A stretch of 64,000 nt of DNA from Armatimonadota bacterium. Its GTDB lineage: Bacteria > Armatimonadota > UBA10988. The notes under the pieces are model-generated. The model did no database searches. It had not been told where the DNA came from and saw nothing but the letters and a program-made list of their open reading frames with translations. The DNA is taken from NCBI GenBank assembly GCA_016235455.1, contig JACRKZ010000073.1, positions 1 through 64,000 of the forward strand, written 5' to 3'. Both the position numbers and the translations under genes were made by a program. Below are positions 26,610 through 34,868 of the stretch, piece by piece; the first letter of the stretch is position 1, and the number at the start of each line of letters is the position of its first letter.

Positions 26610-27446
26610 ATGCGACGACGACGGACGCAGGCACAGCCTACCGACGGCGAACTCGGCCAGTTGGCCCGGATCGACGCCAATCGTCTGCCAACGCACATCG
26701 CCATGATCATGGACGGCAACGGGCGCTGGGCACGGCAGCGTCACATGCCCAGGACCTATGGCCATCTGCGCGGGGCCGAGGCGGTGGAGCGGGTCATCCG
26801 CTGCTGCCGGTATCTGCCCGACCGGCTGCGTGAGGCCGGACTGCTGGACGGTGAGCCGGCCAGCCGCATTCGCTACCTCACGCTGTACAGCTTCTCGAGC
26901 GAGAACTGGAGCCGTCCGCGCGAGGAGGTCAACGCGATCCTCTCGCTGATCGAGCAGAAGCTGCGCGAGAAGCTCGACGATCTGCTCAACCAGGGCGTGC
27001 GCATCCGCATGCTGGGGCGCGACCGCGAACTGCCCGAGTCGCTGCGCACCGAGTTCCAGAAAGAGATGGAGGTGACCGCCGGGTGTGATGACCTGACGGT
27101 CTACCTCGCCGTCAACTACGGTGGTCGGCAGGAGATCATCGACGCCGCGCTGCGCATGGCCGAGGCCATTCGCGGCGGCCAGTTGGCACCCGAGCAGGTG
27201 GACGAGCGGATGTTCGGCGAGTACCTCTACGCGCCGGACGTGCCGGACCCCGAACTACTGGTGCGTACCGGCGGCGAACTGCGGGTGAGCAACTTCCTGT
27301 TGTGGCAGATAGCGTACAGCGAGATGTGGGTCACGCCGACCCTGTGGCCGGCGCTGAGCGCCGAGGAGTTCTACCGGGCCTTGGCGGACTACCAATCACG
27401 GGAGCGGCGTTTTGGCGGGCTCAATGGCAATGGACAAGCGGGTTGA
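26610..27446 (+). CDS. uppS: Undecaprenyl diphosphate synthase (cis-prenyltransferase)
   Basis: UppS adds isopentenyl units to farnesyl diphosphate to make the C55 carrier used for peptidoglycan and polysaccharides. The catalytic aspartate is in IAMIMDGNGRWARQR; SFSSENWSRP and RTGGELRVSNFLLWQIAYSEMW are the other conserved blocks. A short insertion after RCCRYLPDRLREAGLLDGEPAS is unusual. ATG 26610 is chosen over the TTG just before it. The 278 residues end inside the next gene. It would provide the lipid for the WecA-like transferase. Confidence 0.97.
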   Translation: MRRRRTQAQPTDGELGQLARIDANRLPTHIAMIMDGNGRWARQRHMPRTYGHLRGAEAVERVIRCCRYLPDRLREAGLLDGEPASRIRYLTLYSFSSENWSRPREEVNAILSLIEQKLREKLDDLLNQGVRIRMLGRDRELPESLRTEFQKEMEVTAGCDDLTVYLAVNYGGRQEIIDAALRMAEAIRGGQLAPEQVDERMFGEYLYAPDVPDPELLVRTGGELRVSNFLLWQIAYSEMWVTPTLWPALSAEEFYRALADYQSRERRFGGLNGNGQAG

Positions 27447-28344
27447 TCCCCAGCTGAGCCTGGTCGGCCAATGGCTGGCCGGGTTGTTAATGGTCGCGCT
27501 TCTGGCGGTCGATGCCGTGCCGGTGCTGCACGGTGCGCCGATGGTGCTCATCGGCCTCATGGGCGTGGTGCAGATGGGTCGCGAGATCGGCGCCGCGCTG
27601 GCGCGCCGCAGCGTGCATCCGTCCACGCCGATGATGAACTTCTGGGGGTCCATCGTCTTCCTGCACACGCTCTACTTTGCGCGCAGCGCGCAGTGGTCGA
27701 CCGCCATCGAGGTCATCAACACCGTGCTCATCGCGTTGTTCCTGCTGGTGCTGGCCGCCGCGGTGACCACCGAGGCCAAGTTCCACGGCTGGGTGCAAGG
27801 CGTGCGCGACCTGAGCTTGGCGCTCGGGCTGCCCGGTTTCTTCGGCCTGGCCGTCGGCGCCGGCGCCGCCATTCAGGCGGGCCACGAGCACCGCGCCACG
27901 GCCGCCGGCTCCGCCTTGATCGCCGTGGTCGTCGCAGCCGCCTGGCTGGCCAACGGCGCGGCGGCCGTGGCCGACCGCATGGGTGTGGGTGAGGCCGAGC
28001 GGCCAGCCCGCCTGCCCGCGACCATGCTGGGCCTGGTGGCGCGCGTAGTGACCATGGCCGTGGCCATGGGCATCGGCTGTGTGGCGACCAAGTCGCTGGC
28101 CCCGGCCACGGCGCTGGCGGCCGGCGCGGCGGGCGGTGTCGGCGGCTGGCTCGGCCACCGCCTGGTGGACTGGGCCGCGCGCTGGTGCGAGGTGGATCGC
28201 TTCCACGGCCGGCTGCCGTCCCATGTGGCTACGGTCCAGGGCCTCTACGACCGAGTTTTCGACGGCGGCTTGCTGGACTACGCCGGCAGCCTGCTGCTGG
28301 CGCTGCCCGCGGTCCTCGCGGTGCTGCTGCTGATGGGTGGGTAG
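27424..28344 (+). CDS. CdsA-like membrane protein with degenerate active-site signature
   Basis: In many bacteria the gene between uppS and dxr is cdsA, which makes CDP-diacylglycerol. This 306-residue product has about eight hydrophobic segments and the right overall form, but the CdsA signature is largely lost. Where CdsA has S-x-x-KR-x4-KD-x-G-x2-PGHGG-x-LDR-x-D, it has a VDWAARWCEVDRFHGRLPSH stretch and then GLYDRVFDGG. Only the Leu-Pro, one His, the Asp-Arg and the last Asp align, and the KR and KD pairs are absent. It may have another substrate or have lost activity. It overlaps uppS by 23 nt; ATG at 27424 or 27430, or TTG at 27412. Confidence 0.72.
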   Translation: MAMDKRVDPQLSLVGQWLAGLLMVALLAVDAVPVLHGAPMVLIGLMGVVQMGREIGAALARRSVHPSTPMMNFWGSIVFLHTLYFARSAQWSTAIEVINTVLIALFLLVLAAAVTTEAKFHGWVQGVRDLSLALGLPGFFGLAVGAGAAIQAGHEHRATAAGSALIAVVVAAAWLANGAAAVADRMGVGEAERPARLPATMLGLVARVVTMAVAMGIGCVATKSLAPATALAAGAAGGVGGWLGHRLVDWAARWCEVDRFHGRLPSHVATVQGLYDRVFDGGLLDYAGSLLLALPAVLAVLLLMGG

Positions 28345-28350
28345 ACAGAG

Positions 28351-29499
28351 ATGACGCGCATCGCGCTGCTGGGTTCGACCGGCTCCATCGGCACACAGAC
28401 GCTGGAGGTCGTGGAGCAACTGGGTGACGGCTACGACGTCGTGGCCCTGGCCGCTGGGCGGCAGGTATCGCTCCTGGCCGAGCAGGTGCGCCGTTGGCGC
28501 CCCAAGCTCGTGTCGGTGGCTGACGCCGCCGCGCGCGAGGAGTTGCGCGGCCTCATCGGCGACTCGACTCGCATCGTCTGCGGCGAAGAGGGTTTGGTTG
28601 AGGTCGCCACTTGGGAAAATGCCAATCTGGTGGTGGCGGCGGTGACCGGCGCGCTGGGGCTACGGCCGATCGTCGCGGCGTTGCAGGCCGGCAAGCGCGT
28701 GGCGCCGGCCAACAAGGAACCGCTGGTCATTGCGGGGTCCATCCTCATGCGCCTGACGCGTGAACAGGGCCTGCCGCTGGTGCCCATCGACTCCGAGCAC
28801 AGCGCCATCTACCAGTGCCTGCGCGGCGAGGATCCGGCCACCATCGAGCGGCTGGTGCTGACCGCCTCGGGCGGACCGTTCCGGGGCTGCGCGCTGGCCG
28901 ACCTGGCGGGCGTGACACCCGAGCAGGCGCTCAACCATCCGACCTGGAAGATGGGGCCGAAGATCACCATCGACAGCGCCACGCTCTTCAACAAGGGCCT
29001 GGAGGTGATCGAAGCGCAATGGTTGTTCGGGTTGCCAGTGGACAAGGTGGACGTGATTGTGCATCCTCAGAGCATCGTGCACTCGATGGTCGAGTTCCAG
29101 GACGGCAGCGTGCTGGCGCAGATGGATGACCCCAACATGCGCACGCCGATCCAGTTCGCGCTGACCTACCCGCACAGGGTGACCAGCCCGCGGTCGCGGC
29201 TCAACCTCGCGGCGCGCAAGCCGCTGAGCTTTGAGCAGCCCGACCTGGACGTGTTCCGCTGTCTGGCCCTGGCCTACGACGCCGCGCGCGCCGGAGGGCT
29301 GGTGCCGTGCGCCATGAACGCCGCCGACGAGGTGGCTGTGGAGCGGTTCCTGCAGGGACGCATCGGCTTCCTGGACATCCCGCGCGTCATCGAGCGGGTC
29401 ATGGAGCGCTGCGACCATGTGGCCGAGCCCGATCTGGACGCGTTGTTCGCGGCCGACGCCCAGGCCCGCCGTTGGGCTGACGAGGAGTGTGGATGCTGA
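28351..29499 (+). CDS. dxr: 1-deoxy-D-xylulose 5-phosphate reductoisomerase
   Basis: Dxr converts DXP to methylerythritol phosphate with NADPH, the committed step of the MEP isoprenoid route. The 382 residues have the nucleotide site ALLGSTGSIGTQTLEVV, ANKEPLVIAG, the metal-binding PIDSEHSAIYQCL, TASGGPFRG, the flexible loop HPTWKMGPKITIDSATLFNKG and HPQSIVHSMVEFQDGS. All look intact; ANKEP is slightly off the common ANKES/T. It lies 6 nt after the cdsA-like gene and overlaps rseP by 7 nt. Confidence 0.98.
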   Translation: MTRIALLGSTGSIGTQTLEVVEQLGDGYDVVALAAGRQVSLLAEQVRRWRPKLVSVADAAAREELRGLIGDSTRIVCGEEGLVEVATWENANLVVAAVTGALGLRPIVAALQAGKRVAPANKEPLVIAGSILMRLTREQGLPLVPIDSEHSAIYQCLRGEDPATIERLVLTASGGPFRGCALADLAGVTPEQALNHPTWKMGPKITIDSATLFNKGLEVIEAQWLFGLPVDKVDVIVHPQSIVHSMVEFQDGSVLAQMDDPNMRTPIQFALTYPHRVTSPRSRLNLAARKPLSFEQPDLDVFRCLALAYDAARAGGLVPCAMNAADEVAVERFLQGRIGFLDIPRVIERVMERCDHVAEPDLDALFAADAQARRWADEECGC

Positions 29500-30935
29500 C
29501 CGTCATGGGCACATCTTTGTGGCACAACCTGTCGACGTGGGTGCAGATTCTGCTGGCGCTTGGCGGGATCATCCTCGTCCATGAGATCGGCCACTTCATG
29601 TTCGCCAAGTGGACCGGCATCCACGTGGACGAGTTCGCCGTGGGGCTCGGCCCCACTGTGGCCAAATGGGAGCGCAACGGCACGCTGTACCGCGTGGCGC
29701 CGCTGCTGTTCATGGGTTACGTGCGCATCCGCGGCCTCGAGGGCGAAGAGAACGCCGAAGTGCTGCCCGGCGGGTTCTACAGCCGGCCGCACTACCAGCG
29801 TATCCTGGTGATGATCGGTGGCGCGCTGGTCAACTTGGTCACCGCGGCGCTGCTGTTCGGTCTGGTCTACACCGCCTGGGGCGTGCTCGACGAGAATGTC
29901 GATACCACGCTGGCCACGGTGCAGCCGGGCTCGGCCGCCGAGGCCGCCGGCCTCGTCGCTGACTGCCGCATCATCGCGCTCGACGGCCAGACGCTGGCCA
30001 AACCCGAGGCCATTGAGAAGGCGGTCAAGGCGTCCGGTGGACGCGAGATGACCTTCCGCGTGGTCTACCCCGACGGCACGCAGCGCGACCAGACGATCAC
30101 GCCGCGGCGCGACGACGGCACCGGTCGTTACCTGATCGGTGTGGTGTTCCGCACCGACTTCGGGTTCGAGCGCAAGATCGGGCGGGTTACCCCGGGCGGC
30201 CCGGCGGCTGCGGCCGGCCTGCGGCGCGGTGACGAGATCCTGACCCTGGGTGGCCGGCGCGTGACGCACCCGACGCAGATCGTCGAGGCGCTGACCACGG
30301 TGCCCACGGCGCTTGAGAAGGCCGACGCGCGCAGCACCAAGCTGCCGCCGGTGGGCCTCACCGTCGAGCGCGGTGGCGAAGTGATCGAGATGCAGGTCAC
30401 CCCCAAGGCGAAGAAGTCCGAGCGCATCAAGCCCACCGCGCCCGGCGAGAAGGCGGCGCCCGCCGCCGAACGCCCACTGGAATCGTATCTGGTGGCGGAT
30501 CCCGGTTTCCAGCTGCAGCGGCGCATGAAGCGCCTGGGCCTGGCCACGGCGCTGTGGACCGGCATCACGCGCACCGAGCAGATCGTCGTCGACGTCACGC
30601 AAAACGTCATCCAGCTCTTCCGCGGCGTGGGGCTCAAGCAGGTCGGCGGCCCGGTGATGATCGTCAAGTCGCTGTCCGATGCGGCGTCCGTGGGTCTCTA
30701 TGACCTGCTCACCTGGGCGGCCAGCCTGTCGATCATGATCGGCGTGTTCAACCTGTTGCCGCTGCCCGCACTCGACGGTGGTCGGGTCGTGTTCATCCTC
30801 ATCGACTGGGTGGCGTCGGCGTTGCCGTCGCGCCGGCAGGTCGACCGGCGGCTGGAGGGCACGATCCACGCGGTCGGCCTGATGTTGCTGCTGGCGTTGA
30901 TGGTCGTCATCACGTTCCGAGATCTGACGCGCTAG
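29493..30935 (+). CDS. rseP: Site-2 zinc metalloprotease RseP, two PDZ domains
   Basis: RseP cuts anti-sigma factors and signal-peptide remnants within the membrane. HEIGH (H30, E31, H34) binds zinc and the third ligand is in LPLPALDGGR near the C-terminus. Two PDZ domains lie between (about 120-195, with the GSAAEAAGL loop, and about 215-310, with the GGPAAAAGLRRGDEI loop); a charged Lys/Ala/Pro-rich stretch follows them. The 480 residues are a typical length. ATG 29493 has AGGAG 5 nt upstream. It is the last gene of the conserved uppS-cdsA-dxr-rseP block. Confidence 0.97.
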   Translation: MLTVMGTSLWHNLSTWVQILLALGGIILVHEIGHFMFAKWTGIHVDEFAVGLGPTVAKWERNGTLYRVAPLLFMGYVRIRGLEGEENAEVLPGGFYSRPHYQRILVMIGGALVNLVTAALLFGLVYTAWGVLDENVDTTLATVQPGSAAEAAGLVADCRIIALDGQTLAKPEAIEKAVKASGGREMTFRVVYPDGTQRDQTITPRRDDGTGRYLIGVVFRTDFGFERKIGRVTPGGPAAAAGLRRGDEILTLGGRRVTHPTQIVEALTTVPTALEKADARSTKLPPVGLTVERGGEVIEMQVTPKAKKSERIKPTAPGEKAAPAAERPLESYLVADPGFQLQRRMKRLGLATALWTGITRTEQIVVDVTQNVIQLFRGVGLKQVGGPVMIVKSLSDAASVGLYDLLTWAASLSIMIGVFNLLPLPALDGGRVVFILIDWVASALPSRRQVDRRLEGTIHAVGLMLLLALMVVITFRDLTR

Positions 30936-30984
30936 ACAGCGCCGTACTGTGCCTTGGTGGGCGCCGGCGCAAGGAGTGGGTGCG

Positions 30985-32010
30985 ATGGTGCGCTGGGCCG
31001 TGCTGCTGATGTTGGCGACGCTGACCGCGGTGAGCGCGGCTGAGGTGCTGTACGACAAGGACGGTCTGATCTCGGACAAGTCCAAGCGGCTGCCCAGCGG
31101 CGAATGGGCCGAGGTCGTGTCCGTCAAGGCCAAGCCGAACCAGCTCATCACCGTGACCGTCGCGGCCAAGGGCTTCACCCCGTACCTGATCATCACGCCG
31201 CCCAACGGCCAGCAGGTCGACCGCCGCGGCGAAGGTACGGACGTCAGCGTGAGTTTCCTGTGCCTGGTCGAGGGCGACGCCGCGGTCGTGGTGACCACCG
31301 CCGGTCCCACGGAGAAGGGCGCGTTCCACCTGACCATCCGCTCGGGACTGCTCGAAGGCAAGCTGGACGAAGGCTGCACGGTGCTGGAGAGCGGTGAGTA
31401 CAGCCGCGTGGTGCCGGTCTGGTTGCCGGCCGGCGAGTATGTTGTCGCGCTCGGCTCCCAGGCGTTCAACCCGTACCTGATTCTGCATGAGGGCGATCGC
31501 GAAGTGAACGTCGACGACGACCTGGGCGCCGCCAACGGCGCAGCCAGGGCGCTGGCCCAGTTGACGGAGCCGACCCTCGTGGGCGTCCAGGTGACCTCAC
31601 ACGCCAAGGGCGAGAAGGGCGCGTGGCACCTGTTCATCGCGCCCGGCATTCCCGCGCTCGACCAGCCGCGCAGCGCCAAGGGCAAGCTTGAAAAGGGCGA
31701 CTATGACGACGCCGGCCGCCTGTCCGACTCCTACTCGATGGTTCTGGCCAAAGGCGTGAAGGTGCGCTTCACGGCCAAGGCCACGGGTTTTGTACCCAAG
31801 CTGGTGGTCTACGACGGCGCCGGCAAGCGCGCTGAGGCCACGGTCGCCGGCGACACCGCCACGCTGACCCTCGAGAACTCCGCCGCGGGCACGCTGCAAC
31901 TGCTCATCCAAGGCCAGGAGCCCGGCACCGGCGGAGACTACCAATTGACCGCCGAAGCCGACACCTCCGTGGCGGCGCCACCAGCCGCTGGTGCGGGCGG
32001 CCTGCTCTAG
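30985..32010 (+). CDS. Secreted protein with three PPC-like repeats
   Basis: A 341-residue exported protein: signal peptide MVRWAVLLMLATLTAVSAA, then three related beta-sandwich units of about 100 residues, each with a hydrophobic strand and an aromatic FxPYLI/FxPKLV motif (GFTPYLIITPPNG, AFNPYLILHEGD, GFVPKLVVYDGAG). The pattern resembles bacterial pre-peptidase C-terminal domains, which serve in export or carbohydrate contact; no enzyme residues are visible. AAGGAG lies 8 nt before the ATG. It follows rseP by 49 nt and ends 2 nt from a convergent gene. Function unknown. Confidence 0.8.
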   Translation: MVRWAVLLMLATLTAVSAAEVLYDKDGLISDKSKRLPSGEWAEVVSVKAKPNQLITVTVAAKGFTPYLIITPPNGQQVDRRGEGTDVSVSFLCLVEGDAAVVVTTAGPTEKGAFHLTIRSGLLEGKLDEGCTVLESGEYSRVVPVWLPAGEYVVALGSQAFNPYLILHEGDREVNVDDDLGAANGAARALAQLTEPTLVGVQVTSHAKGEKGAWHLFIAPGIPALDQPRSAKGKLEKGDYDDAGRLSDSYSMVLAKGVKVRFTAKATGFVPKLVVYDGAGKRAEATVAGDTATLTLENSAAGTLQLLIQGQEPGTGGDYQLTAEADTSVAAPPAAGAGGLL

Positions 32011-32012
32011 GC

Positions 32013-33110
32013 TCAGCGGTAGGCGGCGGCCCGGTCGGCCAGTTCGCGGGCCGCGGTCTCGTTGGGCGCCCAGGTCTGGATGTACAGGCCGCGTCCGCCG
32101 CAGGCATCCAGCAACGGCAGGACCTCGTCATAGCGCACGCCGACTGCCTGCACCGACTTGCCGGCCGCCAGGATGCGCCGGTACAGGTCCCAGTGGCGCG
32201 GATGGCCGCCGCTGTCGCCCACCGAGATCCGCCGCGGGGTCCACTCAATGGCCTGCAGCGCCTCGATCTCGAGCAGCGCCTCCACATGGCACAGGCAGTC
32301 TTCCCCATCCAGGTGGAACATGGCATAGTCCAGCCACGCACACTGCCGCGCCAACGCGGGCACCACGAAGCGCCGGAACACGGCGGGTGAGAACATGGCC
32401 GCGGCATCGCACTGTACCTTGGCCGTGCGGCCGGGCCCCCAGATGCCGAAGCAGAAGCAGTTGCCGCCCAGGCCGTCGCGCACCACCGAGGCGAAGTCGT
32501 CGAACACATCGAAATAGGCTTCGTTGATCTGGTCGAGCTGGTCGAGCACCCACTCCGGCCGGTCGAGCGTGTCCATCATCAGCCGTTCGGCGCCGCGCAT
32601 GGCCGACAGAACATCCATGTTCTCGACCAGGTCGGGCAGGCTGGTGAGCCAGCGGCCCGCGCTCTCCGCGGCCGACAGTTCGAGCATGGCGCGGTGCCGC
32701 CGGTACGGCCAACTGGTGCGGTCGATGGCGATGCGCGGGTGCTGCTCGGGTGGGTCGGCGATGCACGGGTCCGACCACACCGTCCCGGGGTGGAGATCGA
32801 GGTGGCAGCCCACGTAGCCGGTCAGGTCGCCCGCGGCGCTGTGGGTACCCAGCATGGGGAAGGCGTCGGCCCCGTGGTAGGTGCGGCTCAGGTGGTACTC
32901 GCCGTGGCGGACGCGGTGCTCGGCGCCGAACCACTGCTCGGCCAGGTCGGCCGCCGGCGGCGGCGCGGGCAGGTCGGCCCACGGCTGGTCGGCCGGGGCG
33001 GTGACCCACAGCACCAGGGCGCGCTGCTGCCACCATGCGGCATGGTTGTCACGGGCGCTGGCCCAGTCTTCCTTCCACAGCGGATCGGTCGTAGCGCCGG
33101 CAGCATTCAT
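32013..33110 (-). CDS. Uroporphyrinogen decarboxylase (URO-D)-like protein
   Basis: The 365-residue product has the look of the URO-D/methyltransferase superfamily found in glycan- and one-carbon-related clusters of Planctomycetota-like bacteria rather than true HemE: LPDLVENMDVLSAMRGAE, the RFVVPALARQCAWLDYAMFHLDGED segment and a late LLDACGGRGLYIQT. HemE heme-pathway signatures are absent, so heme synthesis is unlikely; a corrinoid-methyl or related role is possible but unproven. The true start is ATG 33110 (MNAAGATTDPLWKEDW), not the far upstream track start. It diverges from the Gfo/Idh gene, and a promoter lies just upstream. Confidence 0.68.
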   Translation of the reverse strand: MNAAGATTDPLWKEDWASARDNHAAWWQQRALVLWVTAPADQPWADLPAPPPAADLAEQWFGAEHRVRHGEYHLSRTYHGADAFPMLGTHSAAGDLTGYVGCHLDLHPGTVWSDPCIADPPEQHPRIAIDRTSWPYRRHRAMLELSAAESAGRWLTSLPDLVENMDVLSAMRGAERLMMDTLDRPEWVLDQLDQINEAYFDVFDDFASVVRDGLGGNCFCFGIWGPGRTAKVQCDAAAMFSPAVFRRFVVPALARQCAWLDYAMFHLDGEDCLCHVEALLEIEALQAIEWTPRRISVGDSGGHPRHWDLYRRILAAGKSVQAVGVRYDEVLPLLDACGGRGLYIQTWAPNETAARELADRAAAYR

Positions 33111-33131
33111 CGTTGGCCCTTCCCGCGGCGC

Positions 33132-33160
33132 ATGGTACCCAGCGGCGGCGGGCGAGTCCA
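33132..33160 (-). promoter_or_regulatory. Promoter for the URO-D-like gene
   Basis: TGGACT, 17 nt, TACCAT on the minus strand, within the 148-nt divergent region. The opposite strand shows no comparably clear promoter for the Gfo/Idh gene. Confidence 0.55.
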
Positions 33161-33258
33161 GCGCAAAGTGGGAAGGAGGGCCTCGGCGCCCGGCGAACAC
33201 AAGCAGGTCCGCGAGTCTGTGGGGCCGCGGCACTGCAAACGATGAGGAGCAGACGGCG

Positions 33259-34317
33259 ATGGCAGGTAAGAAGAGCGTCAAGGCGGAGAAGGCTGCCGAG
33301 GCGCGGGCGTACCCGGTGCTCGACCATGTGAAGGTCGGCATCATCGGCTATGGTGGCGCATTCAACATGGGCTTGACCCATGGCCGGTCGATGGAGAAGA
33401 CCGGCAAGATGAGCATCACCGCGGTGTGCGACCTGGACGAGTCGCGCGTGGCCGTGGCCAAGAACGATTTCCCCGGTATCGAGACGTATACCGACATCAA
33501 GAAGATGCTCAAGAAGGCCGACATCGACCTGGCCGTGATCATCCTGCCGCACAACGCCCACGCGCCGATCGCCATCGAGTGCGCTCAGGCTGGCAAGCAT
33601 GTCGTGGTTGAGAAGCCGATGTGCATCAGCGATGCCGAGGCGCAAGCCATGATCGCCGCCGCCGCCGAGAACAAGACCATGCTGTCGGTGTTCCACAACC
33701 GGCGCTGGGACGGCGACTTCGTCACGCTGCGCGAGATCATCTGCGAAGAGAAGCTCATCGGCGACGTGTTCCACGTCGAGATGTTCGGCGGCGGCTACGG
33801 CAAGCCAGGCACCTGGTGGCGCAGCTTCAAGGCCATCTCCGGCGGCCACTTCTTCGACTGGGGCGCGCACTACCTGGACTGGTTGCTGCAGATCCTGCCG
33901 CAAAAGATCACCGGCGTGACCGGCTTCTTCCACAAGCTCAAGTGGCACGATGTGACCAACGAGGACGACGTTGAGGCGGCCATCCGCTTCGAGGACGGCT
34001 GCGTGGCGCATGTGCACATGAGCAGCCTGGCCATGCTGGGCAAGGAGCGCTGGCGCCTGCTGGGTACCGAGGGTTCGGTGGTCTCGGCCAACGACAAGTT
34101 CATCGTGCAGAAGATGGTCGGCGAGCGTCGCGCCACCATCGAAGTGCCCTACAAGCCCAGCAACTGGGACGGCTACTATGCGAACGTGGCCGAGCATCTG
34201 ACCGCCGGCGCGGACCTGATCGTCAAGGCCTCGGAGGCCCGCCGGGTCATCGCCATCATGGACACGGCCGAGAAGTCGTCGGCCAGTGGCAAGACCGAGC
34301 CGCTGCCGACCGAGTAG
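33259..34317 (+). CDS. Gfo/Idh/MocA-family oxidoreductase
   Basis: A 352-residue NAD(P)-dependent sugar oxidoreductase. A charged N-terminal stretch (KKSVKAEKAAEARA) precedes the Rossmann domain (HVKVGIIGYGGAFNMGLTHG), the EKPMCIS loop with the conserved Lys-Pro, and the C-terminal beta-sheet domain with GGHFFDWGAHYLDWLLQIL carrying the catalytic-type Asp and His. GAGGAG lies 9 nt before the ATG. It opens a co-directional run with an acetylesterase, an isomerase and a fucosidase, so a role in oxidising a released sugar or its acid fits. The substrate cannot be told. Confidence 0.92.
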   Translation: MAGKKSVKAEKAAEARAYPVLDHVKVGIIGYGGAFNMGLTHGRSMEKTGKMSITAVCDLDESRVAVAKNDFPGIETYTDIKKMLKKADIDLAVIILPHNAHAPIAIECAQAGKHVVVEKPMCISDAEAQAMIAAAAENKTMLSVFHNRRWDGDFVTLREIICEEKLIGDVFHVEMFGGGYGKPGTWWRSFKAISGGHFFDWGAHYLDWLLQILPQKITGVTGFFHKLKWHDVTNEDDVEAAIRFEDGCVAHVHMSSLAMLGKERWRLLGTEGSVVSANDKFIVQKMVGERRATIEVPYKPSNWDGYYANVAEHLTAGADLIVKASEARRVIAIMDTAEKSSASGKTEPLPTE

Positions 34318-34324
34318 TCCAGGT

Positions 34325-34353
34325 GTGGCCGGCGGCCTGGCGTCGTCGGCCAC
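34325..34353 (+). promoter_or_regulatory. Intercistronic hairpin after the Gfo/Idh gene
   Basis: GTGGCCG pairs with CGGCCAC across a 15-nt loop; just after it a CCCC/GGGG pairing overlaps the GAGGGGG ribosome site of the next gene. This may tune translation inside the run; no T run is present. Confidence 0.4.
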
Positions 34354-34378
34354 CCCCGACCTTTGAGGGGGCTCAACC

Positions 34379-34837
34379 GTGGCACGAACAACCCAACCGC
34401 GCCGCCGCGCCGAGCAGACGGAAGACACCGATGACCTGCTCTTCAACGGGGTGATCCTGGCCGACCTGGCCATCGGTCTGTTCTGGGGCGGACTGTCAGC
34501 GGGCTACGTGGCCATGAAGCACATGGGTACCAAGGTCGCCTGGCACTCCATGGCCTGGTTTGCGTTCTGGTTGGTCGGTCTCGTGGCCGTCATGGCCGGT
34601 GATGTGTTCTTTCGGCTCATCGCCGAACGTGATCAGCCGCTCTACTACCGGCTCTTCCGCTCGCAGCGCGGCGGCGTGTTGCTGACCATGCCGGTCTGGC
34701 TGGTGAGCATCGTGGTGCTGGGTGTGGCCTTGGCCTTCTCGACGGGCGACGGCGAGCCGGGCGCCAAGGTGCACATCCAGACCAACTCGACCGCCGAGCC
34801 GACGACCGAGCCAACCGCCAAGCCCGCGGACCGTTGA
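34379..34837 (+). CDS. Small integral membrane protein, unknown
   Basis: A 152-residue product starting at GTG with GAGGGGG well spaced. Three hydrophobic segments are seen (about 22-46, 54-75 and 100-120), with a polar Arg-rich N-terminus and a Thr/Glu/Pro-rich tail (TEPTTEPTAKPADR). I do not recognise a family. Its place between the oxidoreductase and the sialate acetylesterase, with 61 and 31 nt gaps, suggests membership of the glycan-related run, perhaps in the envelope. That role is inferred. Confidence 0.72.
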   Translation: MARTTQPRRRAEQTEDTDDLLFNGVILADLAIGLFWGGLSAGYVAMKHMGTKVAWHSMAWFAFWLVGLVAVMAGDVFFRLIAERDQPLYYRLFRSQRGGVLLTMPVWLVSIVVLGVALAFSTGDGEPGAKVHIQTNSTAEPTTEPTAKPADR

Positions 34838-34868
34838 CCGCGAGCGCTGCTTTCCTGTGAGGGACTCC

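Noticed and set aside
29274-31685. 803-residue minus-strand ORF
   Set aside because: Antisense to dxr, rseP and the secreted protein, without recognisable domain.
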